Part shown: positions 23,560 to 36,453 of the stretch, in pieces
How positions within the stretch are numbered: the stretch's first letter is position 1
How the letters are laid out: each line of letters opens with the position of its first letter
DNA from: Sepiola atlantica
Lineage: Eukaryota; Mollusca; Cephalopoda; Sepiida; Sepiolidae
DNA: 64,000 nt
Direction: 5' to 3'
NCBI GenBank assembly: GCA_963556195.1
Contig: OY744522.1
Span: 36,888,483-36,952,482, forward strand
Notes under the pieces: generated by a model
What the model was told of the DNA's origin: nothing
Database searches by the model: none
Seen by the model: the letters and a program-made list of their open reading frames with translations, nothing else
Translations under genes and position numbers: made by a program

Positions 23560-25125
23560 TATTTAATTGAAAATCATTCTTGGTCCATCATTAGCCAACA
23601 TTTTCGTTGGATTTTTGGAAAACCAATTATTTTCCAAAATGACCAAGCCGGCTTTTTGCACACGTTACGTTGATGACACTTTTGCTTGCTTTTCCTCACG
23701 GAGTGATGCTGAGCAGTTTCTTCGTCTTCTTTATGACTTGCATACATCGTTGCAATTCACTATGGAGGTCAAGGATTGTGGTTCCCTCCCATTCTTTGAT
23801 GTTTTAGTGTCTAAAGCTGGTTTAACGTTTGAAACCTCTGTGTATAGAAAACCAACCTTTCCAGGTCTTTATCTAAATTGGTTTTCCTTCGCCCCCAAAT
23901 CAAGAAAAAATATATCTTATTGGTACTCTTACTTATCGAGAACTTATGATTTGTTCACCAACCCGACTCGATGCGGAACTTGGTGAAATTACCAATATTT
24001 TTCTTGCCAATGGATATACCATTGCAAACAGGAATTTGGAAGTCTATTACTAGACTCCAAACGTTAAAGAAAAAAAAAACGCAGTTCGGTTCAAATCCTG
24101 TAGAAGCACCAACAACTTCTGTATAACTTCGAGCTCCAATGAAAATAATTCGGCTCACAGCAAAATCTCATTCCGACACTCACTTCTATCTTCCGCAGAT
24201 TCTCTCTTCGCCTTTTTTTCCCTTTTTCATTAGCAGATTTCCCCTCTCAGTTAATTCCGTTTAACCAATCAGAAAGAAACATAATTTGCTGACTCATTAT
24301 TTGTCGTCAAGGTGAATCTACGTATTATTGTGTAGCAACCAGTGGATTTGTTACTTCGAGGTTGCGAGTTCGATTCTCACTAGAAAACTATGAAGCCAAA
24401 ACTTATTTCCTTTTCCATCTGCAAGCCAGGCAAAGGCGGACCCTCTTACTGCGGGGATGAAGTAAGTCAGGACCACCTCCACCGCTTGATTCTGGCTCAA
24501 GATCATCACTTCTGCCACACCCATCAATATCATAAAAAGCACCATTGCACGCAAAATTGCTATATTTAATAGTGGTAAATTTATTGGCCTGTCACAATGT
24601 CCTATTTATTTGAAACTTCCATGGTTAGGTTCTGACGGCCTTGACATTGTCAAAAGGATTTCTTCTTCTACTCAACGTTGTTTTCCAGCAACCATGCTGA
24701 GAGTAGTTTACACGCCTCAAAGCTTTTTCTCTTCTTTTCATAAAGATGTTTGCCAGCCATTCAAAAGAATTCTGTTGTTTATAAAATCCATGTGTCAGTG
24801 TGGAGCTGACTACGTTGGCAAGACATCCCAAAGATTAGAAATGAGAATATCCCAACATATACCACGTGATATTCGTTTACAAAAGGTTTCGAGATCATCC
24901 GGGAACTTTCACGCACATGAATCTGCCATCGGTAATCACCTGGTTGGTACAAATAGTTGTTCTGACCAGTATTCCGATGGGTAGTTTTCTGTTTTACACA
25001 GTGATAGGTCGAACTACCACCTCAATATTATTGAGGTGTTAGTTATTAACAATTCTCGACCTAGCCTGTGTAGACAAAAGATTTTGAAACATCAGTTAGA
25101 GATCTTTAATGATTCAAATCCACCA
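23560..25125 (+). mobile_element. Penelope-like element: RT and GIY-YIG-type endonuclease remnants
   Basis: The RT palm is at 23585-23980 (LGPSLANIFVGFLE, RYVDDTFACF). After an interruption, the connector resumes near 24595 (CPIYLKLPWLGSDGLD if frame shifts are allowed) and leads to a GIY-YIG-type endonuclease at 24785-24960 (CQCGADYVGKTSQRLEMRIS followed by QHIP) and a C-terminal tail to about 25125. RT with a C-terminal GIY-YIG domain defines Penelope-like elements. N-terminal RT is missing; stops and shifts make it inactive. Confidence 0.85.
24180..24590 (+). mobile_element. tRNA-derived SINE inserted in the Penelope-like element
   Basis: Pol III-type boxes: A box TAGCAACCAGTGG (24333-24345) and B box GAGTTCGATTC (24366-24376), then TCACTAGAAAAC. 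It sits exactly where the Penelope coding sequence is interrupted. Boundaries approximate. Confidence 0.6.
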
Positions 25126-25340
25126 TAACGTTGAGAGATTTCTCTCTTAATTGTTTTATCCAAGTGAAACAATTTTCCCCTAATATCTCTTTCGGTTTTC
25201 TTCGTTTTTAATTTATCATTCTGACGTTTCCTCTTAGAGGGTCAGACGATAGGCCTTAAGGAAAATTTGAGCAATTTTCTTTTTTTTCTTTCCACCCGCC
25301 CATTTCATTGATTAAAATAATGTTTCCTCAGAAATATAGA

Positions 25341-25341
25341 A

Positions 25342-25369
<28 letters not shown>
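25341..25369. repeat. (TA)n microsatellite
   Basis: TA run at the edge of the 25370 repeat. Confidence 0.95.
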
Positions 25370-25373
<4 letters not shown>

Positions 25374-25722
25374 TCTTTAGTTATATTCAAATGACCAAAG
25401 GAAAAATCAATCCATTACCATAATTTTTATTTATTTATTTTTCTCAATTTCCTCATTTTCTGACTTCGACGAATACCTGTATTTTTTCCTTCGTCTTACG
25501 AACAAAATTGATATTTATTTTTGTATTTTTTCATATCATACGCGCGTTTCACAGCTCAGTAAAAAAAATTATATATATAGTCTTTATTTTAACATCGCTG
25601 ATCATCAGATAAATTGTTCATTTAATAGTAATAGAAAAAAAATATCAATCCAAAACAGAAGGAAGATAAGAAAAGCTTAAGAAGGTTTGATAAAAAAAAC
25701 AATTGCAAGAAACTCAGATCAG
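25370..25722 (-). mobile_element. (TA)n-bounded Penelope-type repeat with hammerhead-like motif, copy 2
   Basis: Homologous to 9229-9712. The minus strand has CUGAUGA (25608-25602), a four-bp CAGC/GCUG stem II with a mismatched closing pair, then GAAAC, GCGCGUA. It lies 250 bp past the end of the Penelope coding remnant. Confidence 0.55.
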
Positions 25723-25862
25723 TATATATATATATATATATATATACACAATATATACATAATATATTTATATATAATATATATATATATAATACATAAT
25801 ATATATAATATATATATATAATACATAATATATATAATATATATAATATATATATATATTAA
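25723..25862. repeat. Compound TA/AATA microsatellite
   Basis: (TA)n interspersed with ATATACATAATATAT-type units. Confidence 0.9.
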
Positions 25863-26260
25863 TATACTTTCTCTTTCTTTTTCAATAACGCCCTTTTCTA
25901 TCACAGATTAAGGTCGGTTCTATGACCGAAATATCGGTTGGCTGTAGAAATGTGTTTGTGTTCTTTTAATTAGTTTGTTTACATGCTTATCCACTAATTC
26001 CACATATTAATCATATAAAGCAAAGGTGTCTATGTGTGTTCACGTATAAATTGTCAATGTTCGATCTCTGCACAAAAATAATGGCATACCTGGAATGAGG
26101 AAGTTCCAGCAAATATTTTAACCGGCTATTAAAATTATTAAAATTGCTATTAAAATTATTAAAAGTTTTTTTTTTAAGAAATAAAAAAACTGTTATGTTT
26201 TAGTTAGAGAAAATACAAAACTCTTAACTGGAAACAAGCTTTGGCATACACATAGTTACT

Positions 26261-26650
26261 TGTCTTGCTGTTCTTGGCCTTTTGGCTAAGATCAAAGTGT
26301 AGTATCTGTTCCGATGGATACTACACCCTATAGACCGGTATCGTCTTGGCCTTCGGGGCTTGATTTACGCCGGTCTATGGGTCAGTCCTGTGCAGTTCTA
26401 GGAAGTCCACCCTCCCAGGTTTCGCCTCCCCTCTTTGGGGAGGAGTAAGTTTATTGCTTACTGACTGAGGCGCCCCTACCAGGGAATGCCGACGGGGCTG
26501 CCCAGGTAATTTTTAATGGCTAGAGTGCTCACCTCTCGGGCGCTGGCTTTTCAAGCCCCACTTTCCTGACCCGACCTTGGGTCACATCTTACTTGTGGGA
26601 GTAAGATAAAACTGTCCTTGTGCCTAACTCCTGGAGAGGAGTAAATAAAT
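26261..26650 (+). mobile_element. U2-snRNA-headed SINE, copy 2, with target-site duplication
   Basis: Full length. Head TTCTTGGCCTTTTGGCTAAG then ATCAAAGTGTAGTATCTGTT; body as in copy 1; 3' end GGAGTAAATAAAT. Flanked by ACACATAGTTACT (26248-26260) and ACACGTAGTTACT (26651-26663), a 13-bp duplication with one mismatch, which defines both ends and shows retroposition. Confidence 0.9.
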
Positions 26651-26663
26651 ACACGTAGTTACT

Positions 26664-26950
26664 GTGAAAAATTCGTTCTTCGGAAAATGGATGGGAAATG
26701 TCCGTTAATTAACGGAATTCTGATTGATTGATAGATGCATGTGAAAATTGCCACTAAATCACATCTTTTCTGTCATAAAAATGGACGAAATGGCATTTCT
26801 TCGGCTTTGCTGTCTTGGTAAGTCATAATAGCACATTTTTACTATTGAATCATTAGAATGAATTATTTATTCAAACTTTGGTTGTTTATTGATGTTTTCT
26901 TGTCCGCTGTATATTTCAGGCAAAGCTGGGTTCCTCCACTCGTAGTTAAT
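26664..26950. other. Unassigned spacer
   Basis: Nothing recognised. Confidence 0.55.
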
Positions 26951-26953
26951 GTA

Positions 26954-27716
26954 CAGGTCGTTCGAAAGTCTTGTTACCCCTATCAGAGTGTAACAACAAC
27001 AGAGGAATAATCTCCAAAACAAAGTCCCATAAAATATCACACATATGTGAGTGTCAATGAAAGTGAATAAATTGAATTCATTACATGTTCGTTTCTATTA
27101 CTTCTCTTTTGTTTCTATTCTTTTAGTGTGTTGATTTTTTTTTTACTCTTACTTAAGATAAATAAACTGAATTCAGGACATGTATTTTGCATTGCTGTTC
27201 CTTTATTGTTGTTATTTTTTATAGTGGTCATGTTAGATAACGAAAAGCCTCATTTGAGTGGAGGGAAGAGCGTTTAGACAAACCAGGAATGATTGACAGT
27301 GGAGGGGTGAGAAACTGACCCCAGTGAATAAGCAGGTGTTAAGAATCTGACGTCATTTCCAGAAAAGGGTATTGTGGCCTCTGTTCCTATCAGTTTTTCA
27401 AGTGAGCGGTCACAAAAAACAATCACTCACCCAAGCCCTGATGCTGGTAGTGGAGGTAGACGAGTCATGAATTGAATCCTGAATACCTTTAAATATGTCT
27501 CTCTCGGATTTCTGTAATCGTCCTGTTACTATGTTTCTTCATGCTAATAAATCCTCCATTTTAAAGAAGTCTTGTGTATTCTGTGAATTAATTAAAGATG
27601 GAGACTAGATGACACATGACTCACAGCTGCAAGGGTGTATAAATAGTATATACACATTATATACATATCAAGAAATGGGTAGTATGTAACAGTCACAAGA
27701 CTTTCAGACCACTCTG
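26954..27716. mobile_element. Non-autonomous Tc1/mariner-like MITE
   Basis: Terminal inverted repeats CAGGTCGTTCGAAAGTCTTG / CAAGACTTTCAGACCACTCTG flanked by TA (26952-26953 and 27717-27718), the TSD of Tc1/mariner elements. About 763 bp, with no transposase. Confidence 0.7.
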
Positions 27717-28151
27717 TACAAATGGATATCTTTCATATACTCCAGTATACCTATCTCAGGACGGATACATAATGCTGAAACAATGGGAGATCTTCTTCTA
27801 TTCATTAAATGTAACTTTTCTCTCAGGCGTCTTCCGATATTACGCAAGCTCATTCTCTAGTTCCGGTTAAGCAGGTAGACTATCTCCAAATTCTACTTTG
27901 TGCAGTCCTGTCTAATCACTTACTTCCAAGTTTTCCTTGCCCGACCAATCTTCCTGCGATTCAAGACATCCATGCTTCTGCAACGGTTTATCCAGGAGAA
28001 TGAACACTCCACATGACTATACCAACGTAACTGATTCATTCTTTAGGATAACCTCTATGCTAGGCAAATGTAGTGCTTTCAGCAAAACGCGGCAATATTT
28101 TTTAAATAAAAATATTGACAACAAAAAACAAAAATGAGATTCTATTGGGTT

Positions 28152-29040
28152 CATGCGATTACATAGGTGGAATTTTTTTTCATTTTTTTAAATTAAAACA
28201 TTTTAGACTTTAGAGAATGGGTTCACTTTAATGCATTAATTTAACATAAAATGATCACTTAGTTCTTGACCATAGAGTGTAGGATATGTATTTCCCAAAT
28301 GGCCGTCATTTTTTCAGAAGTACTAACATATTTTAGAGATCTTTTTTTGTATTGTCACCCTGGACTAAGGGTTAATGTTGAAGTTAATGAAGGGCATTTT
28401 TTGTTTGTTTGATGTTCTGAGGAGCCCCCCCCCCCCTCATATTCTTCAGTACTTCCCTTCTGTATTAACATGCCCTTCACTAACCCCAACATGGCAATAC
28501 AAAAAAATAAATAATGGAGTGGCAATAACTTTTTATAATAAAAAAAATGGCAAGCCATGTCGAAATACAACAAAAATAATTATCCGTTATGTCCTACGTA
28601 ATATCGTAAAGAAATAAAAAAGGAAACAAAACGGTATTCACCCAAAGCGGGTTGGGCCGGATTCCTCTGGAGTAGGAAGTTCCTAGGGAATATTAAATCA
28701 ACACACGATCCTTAGTCACATTTATATCCCAGTCAGGATAAATTAAAACGTTAGGCTTTGTAGTTCTTGCAGGAAGGTCTCAATATCCTCCCACATACAA
28801 CACCTGATATTCCCAAATCGTCACCCATCTGGTACTGACCAGGTTCAACATTGCTTAACTTCAGTGATCTAACGAGAACCGGTGTGTCCACGTCATTATA
28901 TCATATGGTAAAAAAGTAGATACTCAATAACACTTTCTGGTCAGGAAGTAGGTGATTATTTTACATTAAATTTATATAGTACGTGAATCCCCACACTAAA
29001 GTCTAAAATATATATTTTATTAAAATTTTTCCAGTTGTTC
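28152..29040. mobile_element. Fold-back element F1, copy 1
   Basis: The left arm (GCGATTACAT..., AATTTAACATAAAATGATCA) and inverted right arm (28925-29040, GGTCAGGAAGTAGGTGATTA) match the arms of the copies at 40986 and 42831. It carries the 5S-derived sequence as an internal insertion. Confidence 0.6.
28620..28915 (-). mobile_element. 5S rRNA-derived SINE or pseudogene
   Basis: The reverse complement of 28798-28915 resembles 5S rRNA (ACACCGGTTCTCGTTAGATC, TTAAGCAATGTTGAACCTGG, TCAGTACCAGATGGGTGACG, GGGAATATCAGGTGTTGT), including the internal control region. Diverged; 28620-28797 would be its 3' body if it is a SINE3-type element. Confidence 0.75.
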
Positions 29041-29169
29041 TCTCAAATCTTTATCACAGCAAAACATTAAACTTTTGTGCATTACAATATGTACTGTGAA
29101 TGGCAAAAGCGATCCTTTACTTTCTGGTATGAATATTAATGAATAATTACCTATAGATGTGGAGAAAGT

Positions 29170-30110
29170 ATTTTGTTTTTAACATAGTTCACCCCAAACA
29201 AGGCAGGCCGCCACTGTAGACGTAAGGGGCTACTGAGAAAAAAAAAGGGGAGAAGGTTGGGGGGGGGGGGTAACCTAAATTGGGATCTGCGCAACGAGAT
29301 GTCTGTTTACATTAGTTTTAAATTTCTGCATGTCAGTACTGTTGGGGAAACAGGGGGCAGGGGGGGAGTTCCAGAGGCCAGCAGTACGAGGAAAGAAGCT
29401 ATTTGAGTAGAAGGCTCTCTGACATCTGGGGACCTCCACAGTGAATGAATGGGATTTAGTTGATTGTCGAGTTGGTCTAGTGAATTTACGTCGAGGGGGC
29501 ACCAGAGTAGCCAATTCATTGGAGCATAATCCATTGAAGTATTTGTAAAACAAGCACAAGGATGCTACATTGCGGCGATGGGACAGGGACTGGAGCTTGG
29601 TTGACAGTGAGGGGCTTATTAGATTGGCGACTCTTTTTTGGACCTTGTCAAGGAGGGAGAGACTAGTAGATGATGCACCAGCCCAGATGTGGGGCGGAAG
29701 GTGGCTTTGTAGAGATACAGGATAATGTCAGGTGTGAGGAGTTTACTAGCACGGTAGAGGGAGCCAACCTTCTTTGCTACAGCCTTGGCAATGTCTTCAA
29801 TGTATTTGTTCCAATTCATGTTACCTGTGAAGGTTAGGCCAAGGAGTTTGAATGATGAACTCTCAGGTAGGGTGTTATTTGCCATGACAATCGGTTGTTG
29901 GAGAGGTTTCTTGTAGTTATTGAAGGAAAGGAGCTTTGTCTTTGCGGCATTAAAAGTTACAAACCATTTATGACCCAAATCCACTACAGCCTGGAGGTCA
30001 TTTTCTAAGGATTCAGCCATTGTCTCGGATATGATCGCGTCCGTTTTGCCAACATGGCGAGAGTAAAGCGTGGTGTCGTCAGCAAATAAACCAATCTCAG
30101 TATATTTGAA
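29170..30110 (-). mobile_element. LINE family A, RT thumb to 3' end
   Basis: Minus strand: ESLENDLQAVVDLGHKWFVT (about 30010), SSFKLLGLTFTGNMNWNKYI, KKVGSLYRASKLLTPDIILY, then the C-terminus at 29559-29275 (CLFYKYFNGLCSNELATLVP, RTAGLWNSPPAPCFPNS) and the GCCTTGTTTGGGGTGAACT tail at about 29190. A frame break near 29690. CR1/Jockey-like by domain order; the clade is not certain. Confidence 0.8.
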
Positions 30111-30119
30111 TGACGGAGT

Positions 30120-30670
30120 TAGTGAGGTTGTTCAGAAATTTTGTTACTTTGGTGATACCATTTGAGCACAGAATTCGAGTGTGATTGAAAGTTAGAAGTG
30201 GATGGAGTAAGTTGAGGGAACTTCAAGTATTACTAACCAGCAGAGCATTACCACTGTTGACCAAGGGGAAAAGTCTATCAGGCATGTGTATGCAATGTGA
30301 TGATGTATGGAAGTGAAACCTGGCTAGTTAAGGTTCAGGACATGCATTGCATGGAGGGAAATGATATGAGAATAATACAATGGATGTGTAATGTGAGTTT
30401 TAAAGATTGGGGTAGTATAAGGAAATGTGTGTAAAATGACTTTGATGGTATGGCCACATTGAATACAATGGATGATAGTTCTTGGGTTAGTAGATGTAGA
30501 ACAGTTGAGGTAGCAGGTTCAGTTCACAGGTGAAGGCCAAGGAAAACATGGGAGGAAGTAATAAGGATAGACTTGGGATAAATGAAGACCTAACCAGAGA
30601 TGGGTTGGTTCGGAAGTTAATTTCTAAAAGGCAGCACGTAACACGGCCATTAAACTGAACATGATGATGA
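30120..30670 (+). mobile_element. LINE family B, RT C-terminal to 3' part
   Basis: + strand: KLRELQVLLTSRALPLLTKG, MMYGSETWLVKVQDMHCMEG, MRIIQWMCNVSFKDWGSIRK, RPRKTWEEVIRIDLG with stops and shifts. Same family as 19890-20765 and 7255-7600. Confidence 0.8.
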
Positions 30671-31020
30671 AATCAAAATATTTTTATTGCTTAGCATTTA
30701 AAACTTCCTTGACTTAGACAATTTGTCAGAAGTGAAAAAACATTACTTTTCATTACAACATCAAACTTATGTCTGATGTTTTGATATACAAGTTTTTTTC
30801 TTTCTTTTTTGAAACACATCCAAACACCATTACACTCTGAAGGAACTTGGTCTTCATGATGTGCGGGACTTCGTGCGGACTTTAGGCTTGCCACTTGTTC
30901 TGCGCATTGGGCAACGTCTCGTGAAAAGAACCAAATCATCCCTGGCTCGACTGGGTGTTTGACCTTGTTGAGGAGTTTCTCGGTTTTTGTAAGGTGGTTC
31001 TTTTGGGCCTTGCTAGTGAG

Positions 31021-31380
31021 TATTTATTTACCTCCTCTCCAGGAGGTTAGGCACAAGGCCAGTTTTATCTTACTCCCACAAGGTAAGATATGACCCAAGG
31101 TCGGGAAAGTGGGACTTGAAAAGCCAGCGCCCGAGAAGATGAGCACTCTGGCCATTAAAAATTGCCTGGGCAGCCCCGTCGGCATTCCCCAGTAGGGGCG
31201 CCTCAGGCAGTAAGCAATAAACTTACTCCACCCCAAAGAGGGGAGGCTGGACCTCCTAGAACTGCACAGGACAAACCCATAGACCAGCGGAATCAAGCCC
31301 CGAAGGCCAAGACGATACCAGTCTATGGGGTGCAGTATCCATCGGAACAGATACTACACTTTGATCTTGGCCAAAAGGCC
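31021..31380 (-). mobile_element. U2-snRNA-headed SINE, copy 3
   Basis: Minus orientation: 3' tail TATTTATTTACCTCCTCTCC at the left, U2 head (revcomp ACTTTGATCTTGGCCAAAAG) at the right. Flanked by CCTTGCTAGT on both sides (about 31008 and 31379), a probable target-site duplication. Confidence 0.88.
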
Positions 31381-34300
31381 TTGCTAGTAGGTAGTTGGTC
31401 CTTGCGACTCTTGTATGAAGAGTAGCAAATATTCTTGTTCAGCGCTTTTTTCATAGTTACAACTCTGATGCCAATCTCTCGCCAAGGTCTGTATTACTTT
31501 ACTGCACCTTTTTTGCAACTTAGACGGATTTTGTTGTGCTGATACAGTAAGAACGTCTGCTATGACCATTCCTACCACAATTTTGTTTTTTTCTTAGATC
31601 TCCTCCAAGAGACAGCAAAATAGAATGCAATCAAATCAAAGAAACCGTTACCTGATGATTCATACGAGTCACGTTTTTTGTTTTTAATCGCATTCTGGAA
31701 TATCGGACATGAATTACAATGATCTATCTTAGCGATCTGAAACACGATAGGCATTTCCACCAATTGCACTCAATCAATTTTTCAGATCAGCAGGATCTTT
31801 TCCTCGGGGCGGCACATGAAAAAACAAGAAATTTTCAATTTAAACACAAGTCTCTGTCTTTATAAACAATCAAGCGAAGCATGCCCCCCCCCCCCCCCTG
31901 ATGTGACGTCACCGGACCTGGCAGTCGTGTCTCAGGACATCATAATGTTGAGTAGAACAGCGTTTCTCTGCTGATGAAAACCGATAGTGTTGAATCATCT
32001 TTGCTGGATCAGTCCCGAACTCCTACGTTGTGATTAAGATCAGAAGCCCTGAGTCCGATGCGGCCAGCAGAGTTTGGCATCAATCTAAGAAATGGAAGCA
32101 CATGTCATGCAGGTACAAAATCAAAAGAACTCAACTACTGTTTTAGTAGAAAACACATATATTTTTTTCGTTATCAGAAAAAGAACTCTGCTGTACATGA
32201 ATAACAGGAATTTCGTATTCAATTCTTCACTGTGTCTTTCGATTTGGATGGGCGGTTTGAGTTAACTTTAGTCGAAATGTTGGGTGAATTGTTATGAACC
32301 AGTGGGCCTATTCAGCAATTCAAAGGCTATCTCGAGTCTCTATCTCAACAAACGGCATGATTTCCCTGGACAATCGGAAAGGAGTCCGCTTATCACAAAA
32401 TGCGGCACGTTATATTGAGAGCTTAATCCAGCAAGGTAACTTAGCAGTGCCCGGTGCCTTTGACTCATTCTTCCTCTATTCATCACTCTGCCCACTTCTC
32501 TTAAAGAGTGGTGCTGTGTACCTCCCCCCCCCTCTACACACGCCTATATCTACCATTGCTATTCGTCTATTCAACCGCCTGTCACATCCACTGCCATCCC
32601 TTAACTGGCCTTATCTCTCTAGTGACAATGTTGGATGTATCTTTAGCAATTTATTTTCTTTCTTTTGTTAAACTTTCAAAACACAATTTATTAAATTTTC
32701 CTCTTTTCTATCATCATTGTTAAGTCACCCTTTTAACCTCTTTAACTGCAGCTGCTCATCCATTAACACTGTTTTCCTGACCTTCTGACCTCAGTCAACC
32801 CCCATAATTTGTACCAACGAGTGCACTTCTGGTTGTGACTATGAGAACAGATTTCAAAAAGATAATCTGCTTTAAATTTCTGCATCAGTAAATGAATTTA
32901 GATCTGTAGTACATCGATGACACTATAGACTGCCCCCCCCCTCCATACAGCCGAGACCACCAAAGATATTAGCTAGGTAGTAAATGAGAAGATGAAAGTA
33001 ATACGAAAGAAAATGACAATATGAAAATAAATGACAATACAAATGGAGCATTGTGCTATACAGACAAAATGACGCCATGGACATTACTAGGTGGGGAAGA
33101 TAGATATATTTGGGGAAAACTGACTGTTGTGGGCAGATAGATTTTAGGAGAATGACAGCTGTTTGAGGAGAACGCTGAGACGGGTTCGACGAGAAGTTTG
33201 AGAATGCCGAGAGATGGGCCAGAAAGGGCGTCAGTGAGTGGTCTTGACTGGCGGATGGGTTTGTGAGATCTTCGTTGAATCTTAGCAGATCTCCTGAACT
33301 TGAAAGATGGGAATAGAGCTCAGAAATAGTGACACTAATGTCAACGATGGGGCCTCAATGACACACACACACACGTGTTCAACAAGTCGATTCTACACAA
33401 TGTAGCTATCTGTGTCTGTGTTTATTGCTTTTATTATGTACGCAAATCATGTGGGTCATGTTTCGCTTCACAGCTACTAAATGCACTAGAATTGACACAA
33501 CCAGAATAAGAACACGAAGAAAAGGCACGGGGTGGTCGCACACATCTATAACAGCTTTAGAATATCTAGAAAATCTGTAGCACACCTAGAATAAAATTTT
33601 ATGCAATTTTAAAGTTTTGGAAATCAAGCATATTTTCTATTTATCATGGTGACCGTGTTTTACCCCATAACAGGCTTTCAGATCTTTTACTAGTACCGTC
33701 TTGCAAATCTCACGACAAGTGCAAACTCTGCTCAACTGACCCTCACGTTTTCAATCAGCTCAGCTGAATCCTTACCGGAACATCTTGAATTGCTTGGGTG
33801 GTTATCATTGGCTGAATTGTAGAGGGAGCTTTTTCACATTCAAACTGATGCGCGAAAATGTCCTGCACTTTCTTGACCGAGCCTGCTTTGTAATAATATT
33901 TGATACAGATTATTTTTTGTTGAATCTCTTATTTAGGTCTAGTTGTGGTCACTGGTGTTGCTTCTGTCATGCCTTGCAAAATAGGGGTGATTAGTAAATG
34001 AATGAAAATTAGATCAGAAAAAGTGTGTTGGGGGGGCCTCGTTTTTTTTGGGGGGGGGACCCTCGTATATGACTATATATACTTTTTTCAGAAACATTTT
34101 ACGAAGACAAATAATAAAACTAGGATCTCAAGATCACTGTTGAAATCATCACCTCCCCCCAACACATTAAGGCTCATTTTGGTCAGGAGGTGGGCAGAGG
34201 CAAAAAAACTAAATATTACACGACTGAAGTTATGGTTTTAGGAAAGTGTTAATTTTTGTAAAAAAATAGGTGTCATAAACCAGCCAGTTTAGTGTGCAAA

Positions 34301-34427
34301 AATGGGTAAATATAGTTAAATTCCATTCAAATTCATCATGTGATAAGTCATTTATTTTTTGGGTTATTTTCATAAAATTTGGATGTAAACAAACTTTTCT
34401 CTTTATAAATGTACAATTCCATCTCTT
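31381..34427. other. Unassigned intergenic sequence
   Basis: About 3 kb without recognisable domain. An open frame at 32294-32671 (125 codons) has no similarity I can name and no splice or promoter context. C/G homopolymers at 31884 and 32936. Confidence 0.5.
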
Positions 34428-34925
34428 GTGTCATTAATAGGTTTTTTTCCACATTACTCAAAGTTATGTTACTATTTTTAATGACGGGAGATTCATTTTT
34501 AAATGTTGGTAGTTTTCAACTTAATATTGTGTCATTAATAGTTTTTTCCACGTTACTCAAAGTTATGTTACTATTTTTAGTGACAGGAGATTTATTTTTA
34601 AATGTTGATGATTCAAACTTAATATTGTGTCATTAATAGTTTTTTCCACGTTACTCAAAGTTATGTTACTATTTTTAGTGACGGGAGATTCATTTTTAAA
34701 TGTTGATGATTCAAACTTAATATTGTGTCATTAATAGTTTTTTCCACGTTACTCAAAGTTATGTTACTATTTTTAGTGACAGGAGATTCATTTTTAAATG
34801 TTGGTGGTTCAAACTTAATATTGTGTCATTAATAGTTTTTTTTCCACGTTACTCAAAGTTATGTTACTATTTTTAGTGACGGGAGATTCATTTTTAAATG
34901 TTGATGGTTTTCAACTTAATATTGT
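34428..34925. repeat. 98-bp tandem repeat, five copies
   Basis: Units begin at about 34428, 34524, 34621, 34719 and 34817 (TTGTGTCATTAATAGTTTTT ... GTTATGTTACTATTTTTA ... GGAGATTCATTTTTAAATGT), with a partial sixth at 34918. Few substitutions between units. Confidence 0.93.
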
Positions 34926-35844
34926 GTCTATGCATATAAAAAGTCTCATTTAAAAAAAAGAGCCACTTGTCAATATGGTGGGCTTAATATAGGGTTTTAA
35001 GTTGTCTTTCATAAAAAAAATCTAAGTTGAAAACTTTGGTTAATGAATTTTTTGCCCTACTATCAAATTATGTTTGTTTTTTACATAGTACAAATTTGAG
35101 GGTTTTTTTTTATTGATTTACTACTAAAAGGAAAAATCTAGTTGTGCTATGAATCATATTACGAAGATTCAATGTGTTAGCTGTTGAAATGAATCTTATA
35201 TGAACAGTCAAAGTTGTGCTTTTGTGTCATTTTTGCATATTTTTCGAGAAGTAATGGGATTTTGTCCAATGTTTAAGATTAATTTTTATTTACTACAAGG
35301 TGACATTACATTTATAAGGAGTTTTCACTTGTTCAAAGCATTTTTAGTTATACATTGTGAAATTTGTCTTCTGGACGGCAAATTTTCTAATTTTCAGTAA
35401 ATTTTGAACGGTCATTATTCAGTGGCTAATTGTGCTACCAAAATAAATGTTATATCATCGTTTACGTTTTGCAAAGAACTATGTGCCCACATTAAAAACT
35501 TTCAGATATGATTTTCATGAATGAGGATTTACTAAGAATTTAAAAACCAGTTTAAATGCTTCTAAATTCCTTTTGAATTTCGAAGGAGTAAAAAGTAATA
35601 CCTTCTCAAACAAAATTTGTTAAACTATTTACAAAAGATTAAAATCGCTGACTTTTTTAACAAAGAAATCAAAATGCATTGCAGTGGATTTAATTTCATA
35701 ATTACATTATTTTTTTAAATAGGATTTTAATAATTTTCTTTTTACCGTACACTATTAAATTTGGTAATTTAATAATCGACTAATAAATGGAAAAATAATA
35801 ATATGCAAGTGACATACAGGTGAGAAAAACACACGCATACACAG
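34926..35844. other. Unassigned AT-rich spacer
   Basis: Nothing recognised. Confidence 0.6.
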
Positions 35845-36453
35845 TCTCTACCTACATAAAGTTAGGTATGTGTACATGTTTATATATTTGTATGTATAGG
35901 ATTCACTACTAAACTAATTAACCGATCATTATGAATTTTGGAGCACAGCTTCTAGGTCGTAATATGGCCGATATTTAATGTAGTTTTATGCAAAAGGAGT
36001 AAAAGAGGGTGGAAAATTCCGAAACTTCAGATTTCTGTGAAATTCTAACAATCAATTAGACATCAATCAACATCCCAAAATTTCATTTTTCTTTGAATAA
36101 TTTTGAAGGGTTTTTATGAAGTATAATATTGGCATAACCTCCCATTTGAAAATTTAAATATTTCAGATTTACATGAAATTAGATCCATAGTCATTATACA
36201 CTAATTAAGCAAGATTCCCTCAATTTCAATTTCTTCTTAAGACACCTTTAAGCTTAAGCCTTAATTTTTTAGACATTTTCTAGAATCAAAATAATGTAAT
36301 GGATTTTGATCAAAATTGGAATAAGGATTTGAGACATAAGGTTTAGTTACATTACATCTTATTTTTAATCTTCATAAGGGGAGATAAAAGTGGTGCAAAA
36401 CTGTTCTATTCGGAGAATTAATTTTACCCGTCCTGGAACGGGTATTCTCCTAG
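35845..36453 (+). mobile_element. Non-autonomous Helitron-like element, copy 1
   Basis: Ends with the hairpin ACCCGT-CCTGGA-ACGGGT (36426-36443) followed by ATTCTC-CTAG and T, the Helitron 3' signature. The 5' end probably starts TCTCTACC near 35845. Homologous in reverse to 56480-56973. No Rep/helicase ORF. Confidence 0.72.

Noticed and set aside
24351..24554. 67-codon minus-strand ORF
   Set aside because: Lies in the tRNA-derived SINE insertion; no domain or conserved start.
32294..32671. 125-codon ORF as a novel gene
   Set aside because: No recognisable domain, promoter or splice context; C-rich low-complexity tail; within chance range for 64 kb.
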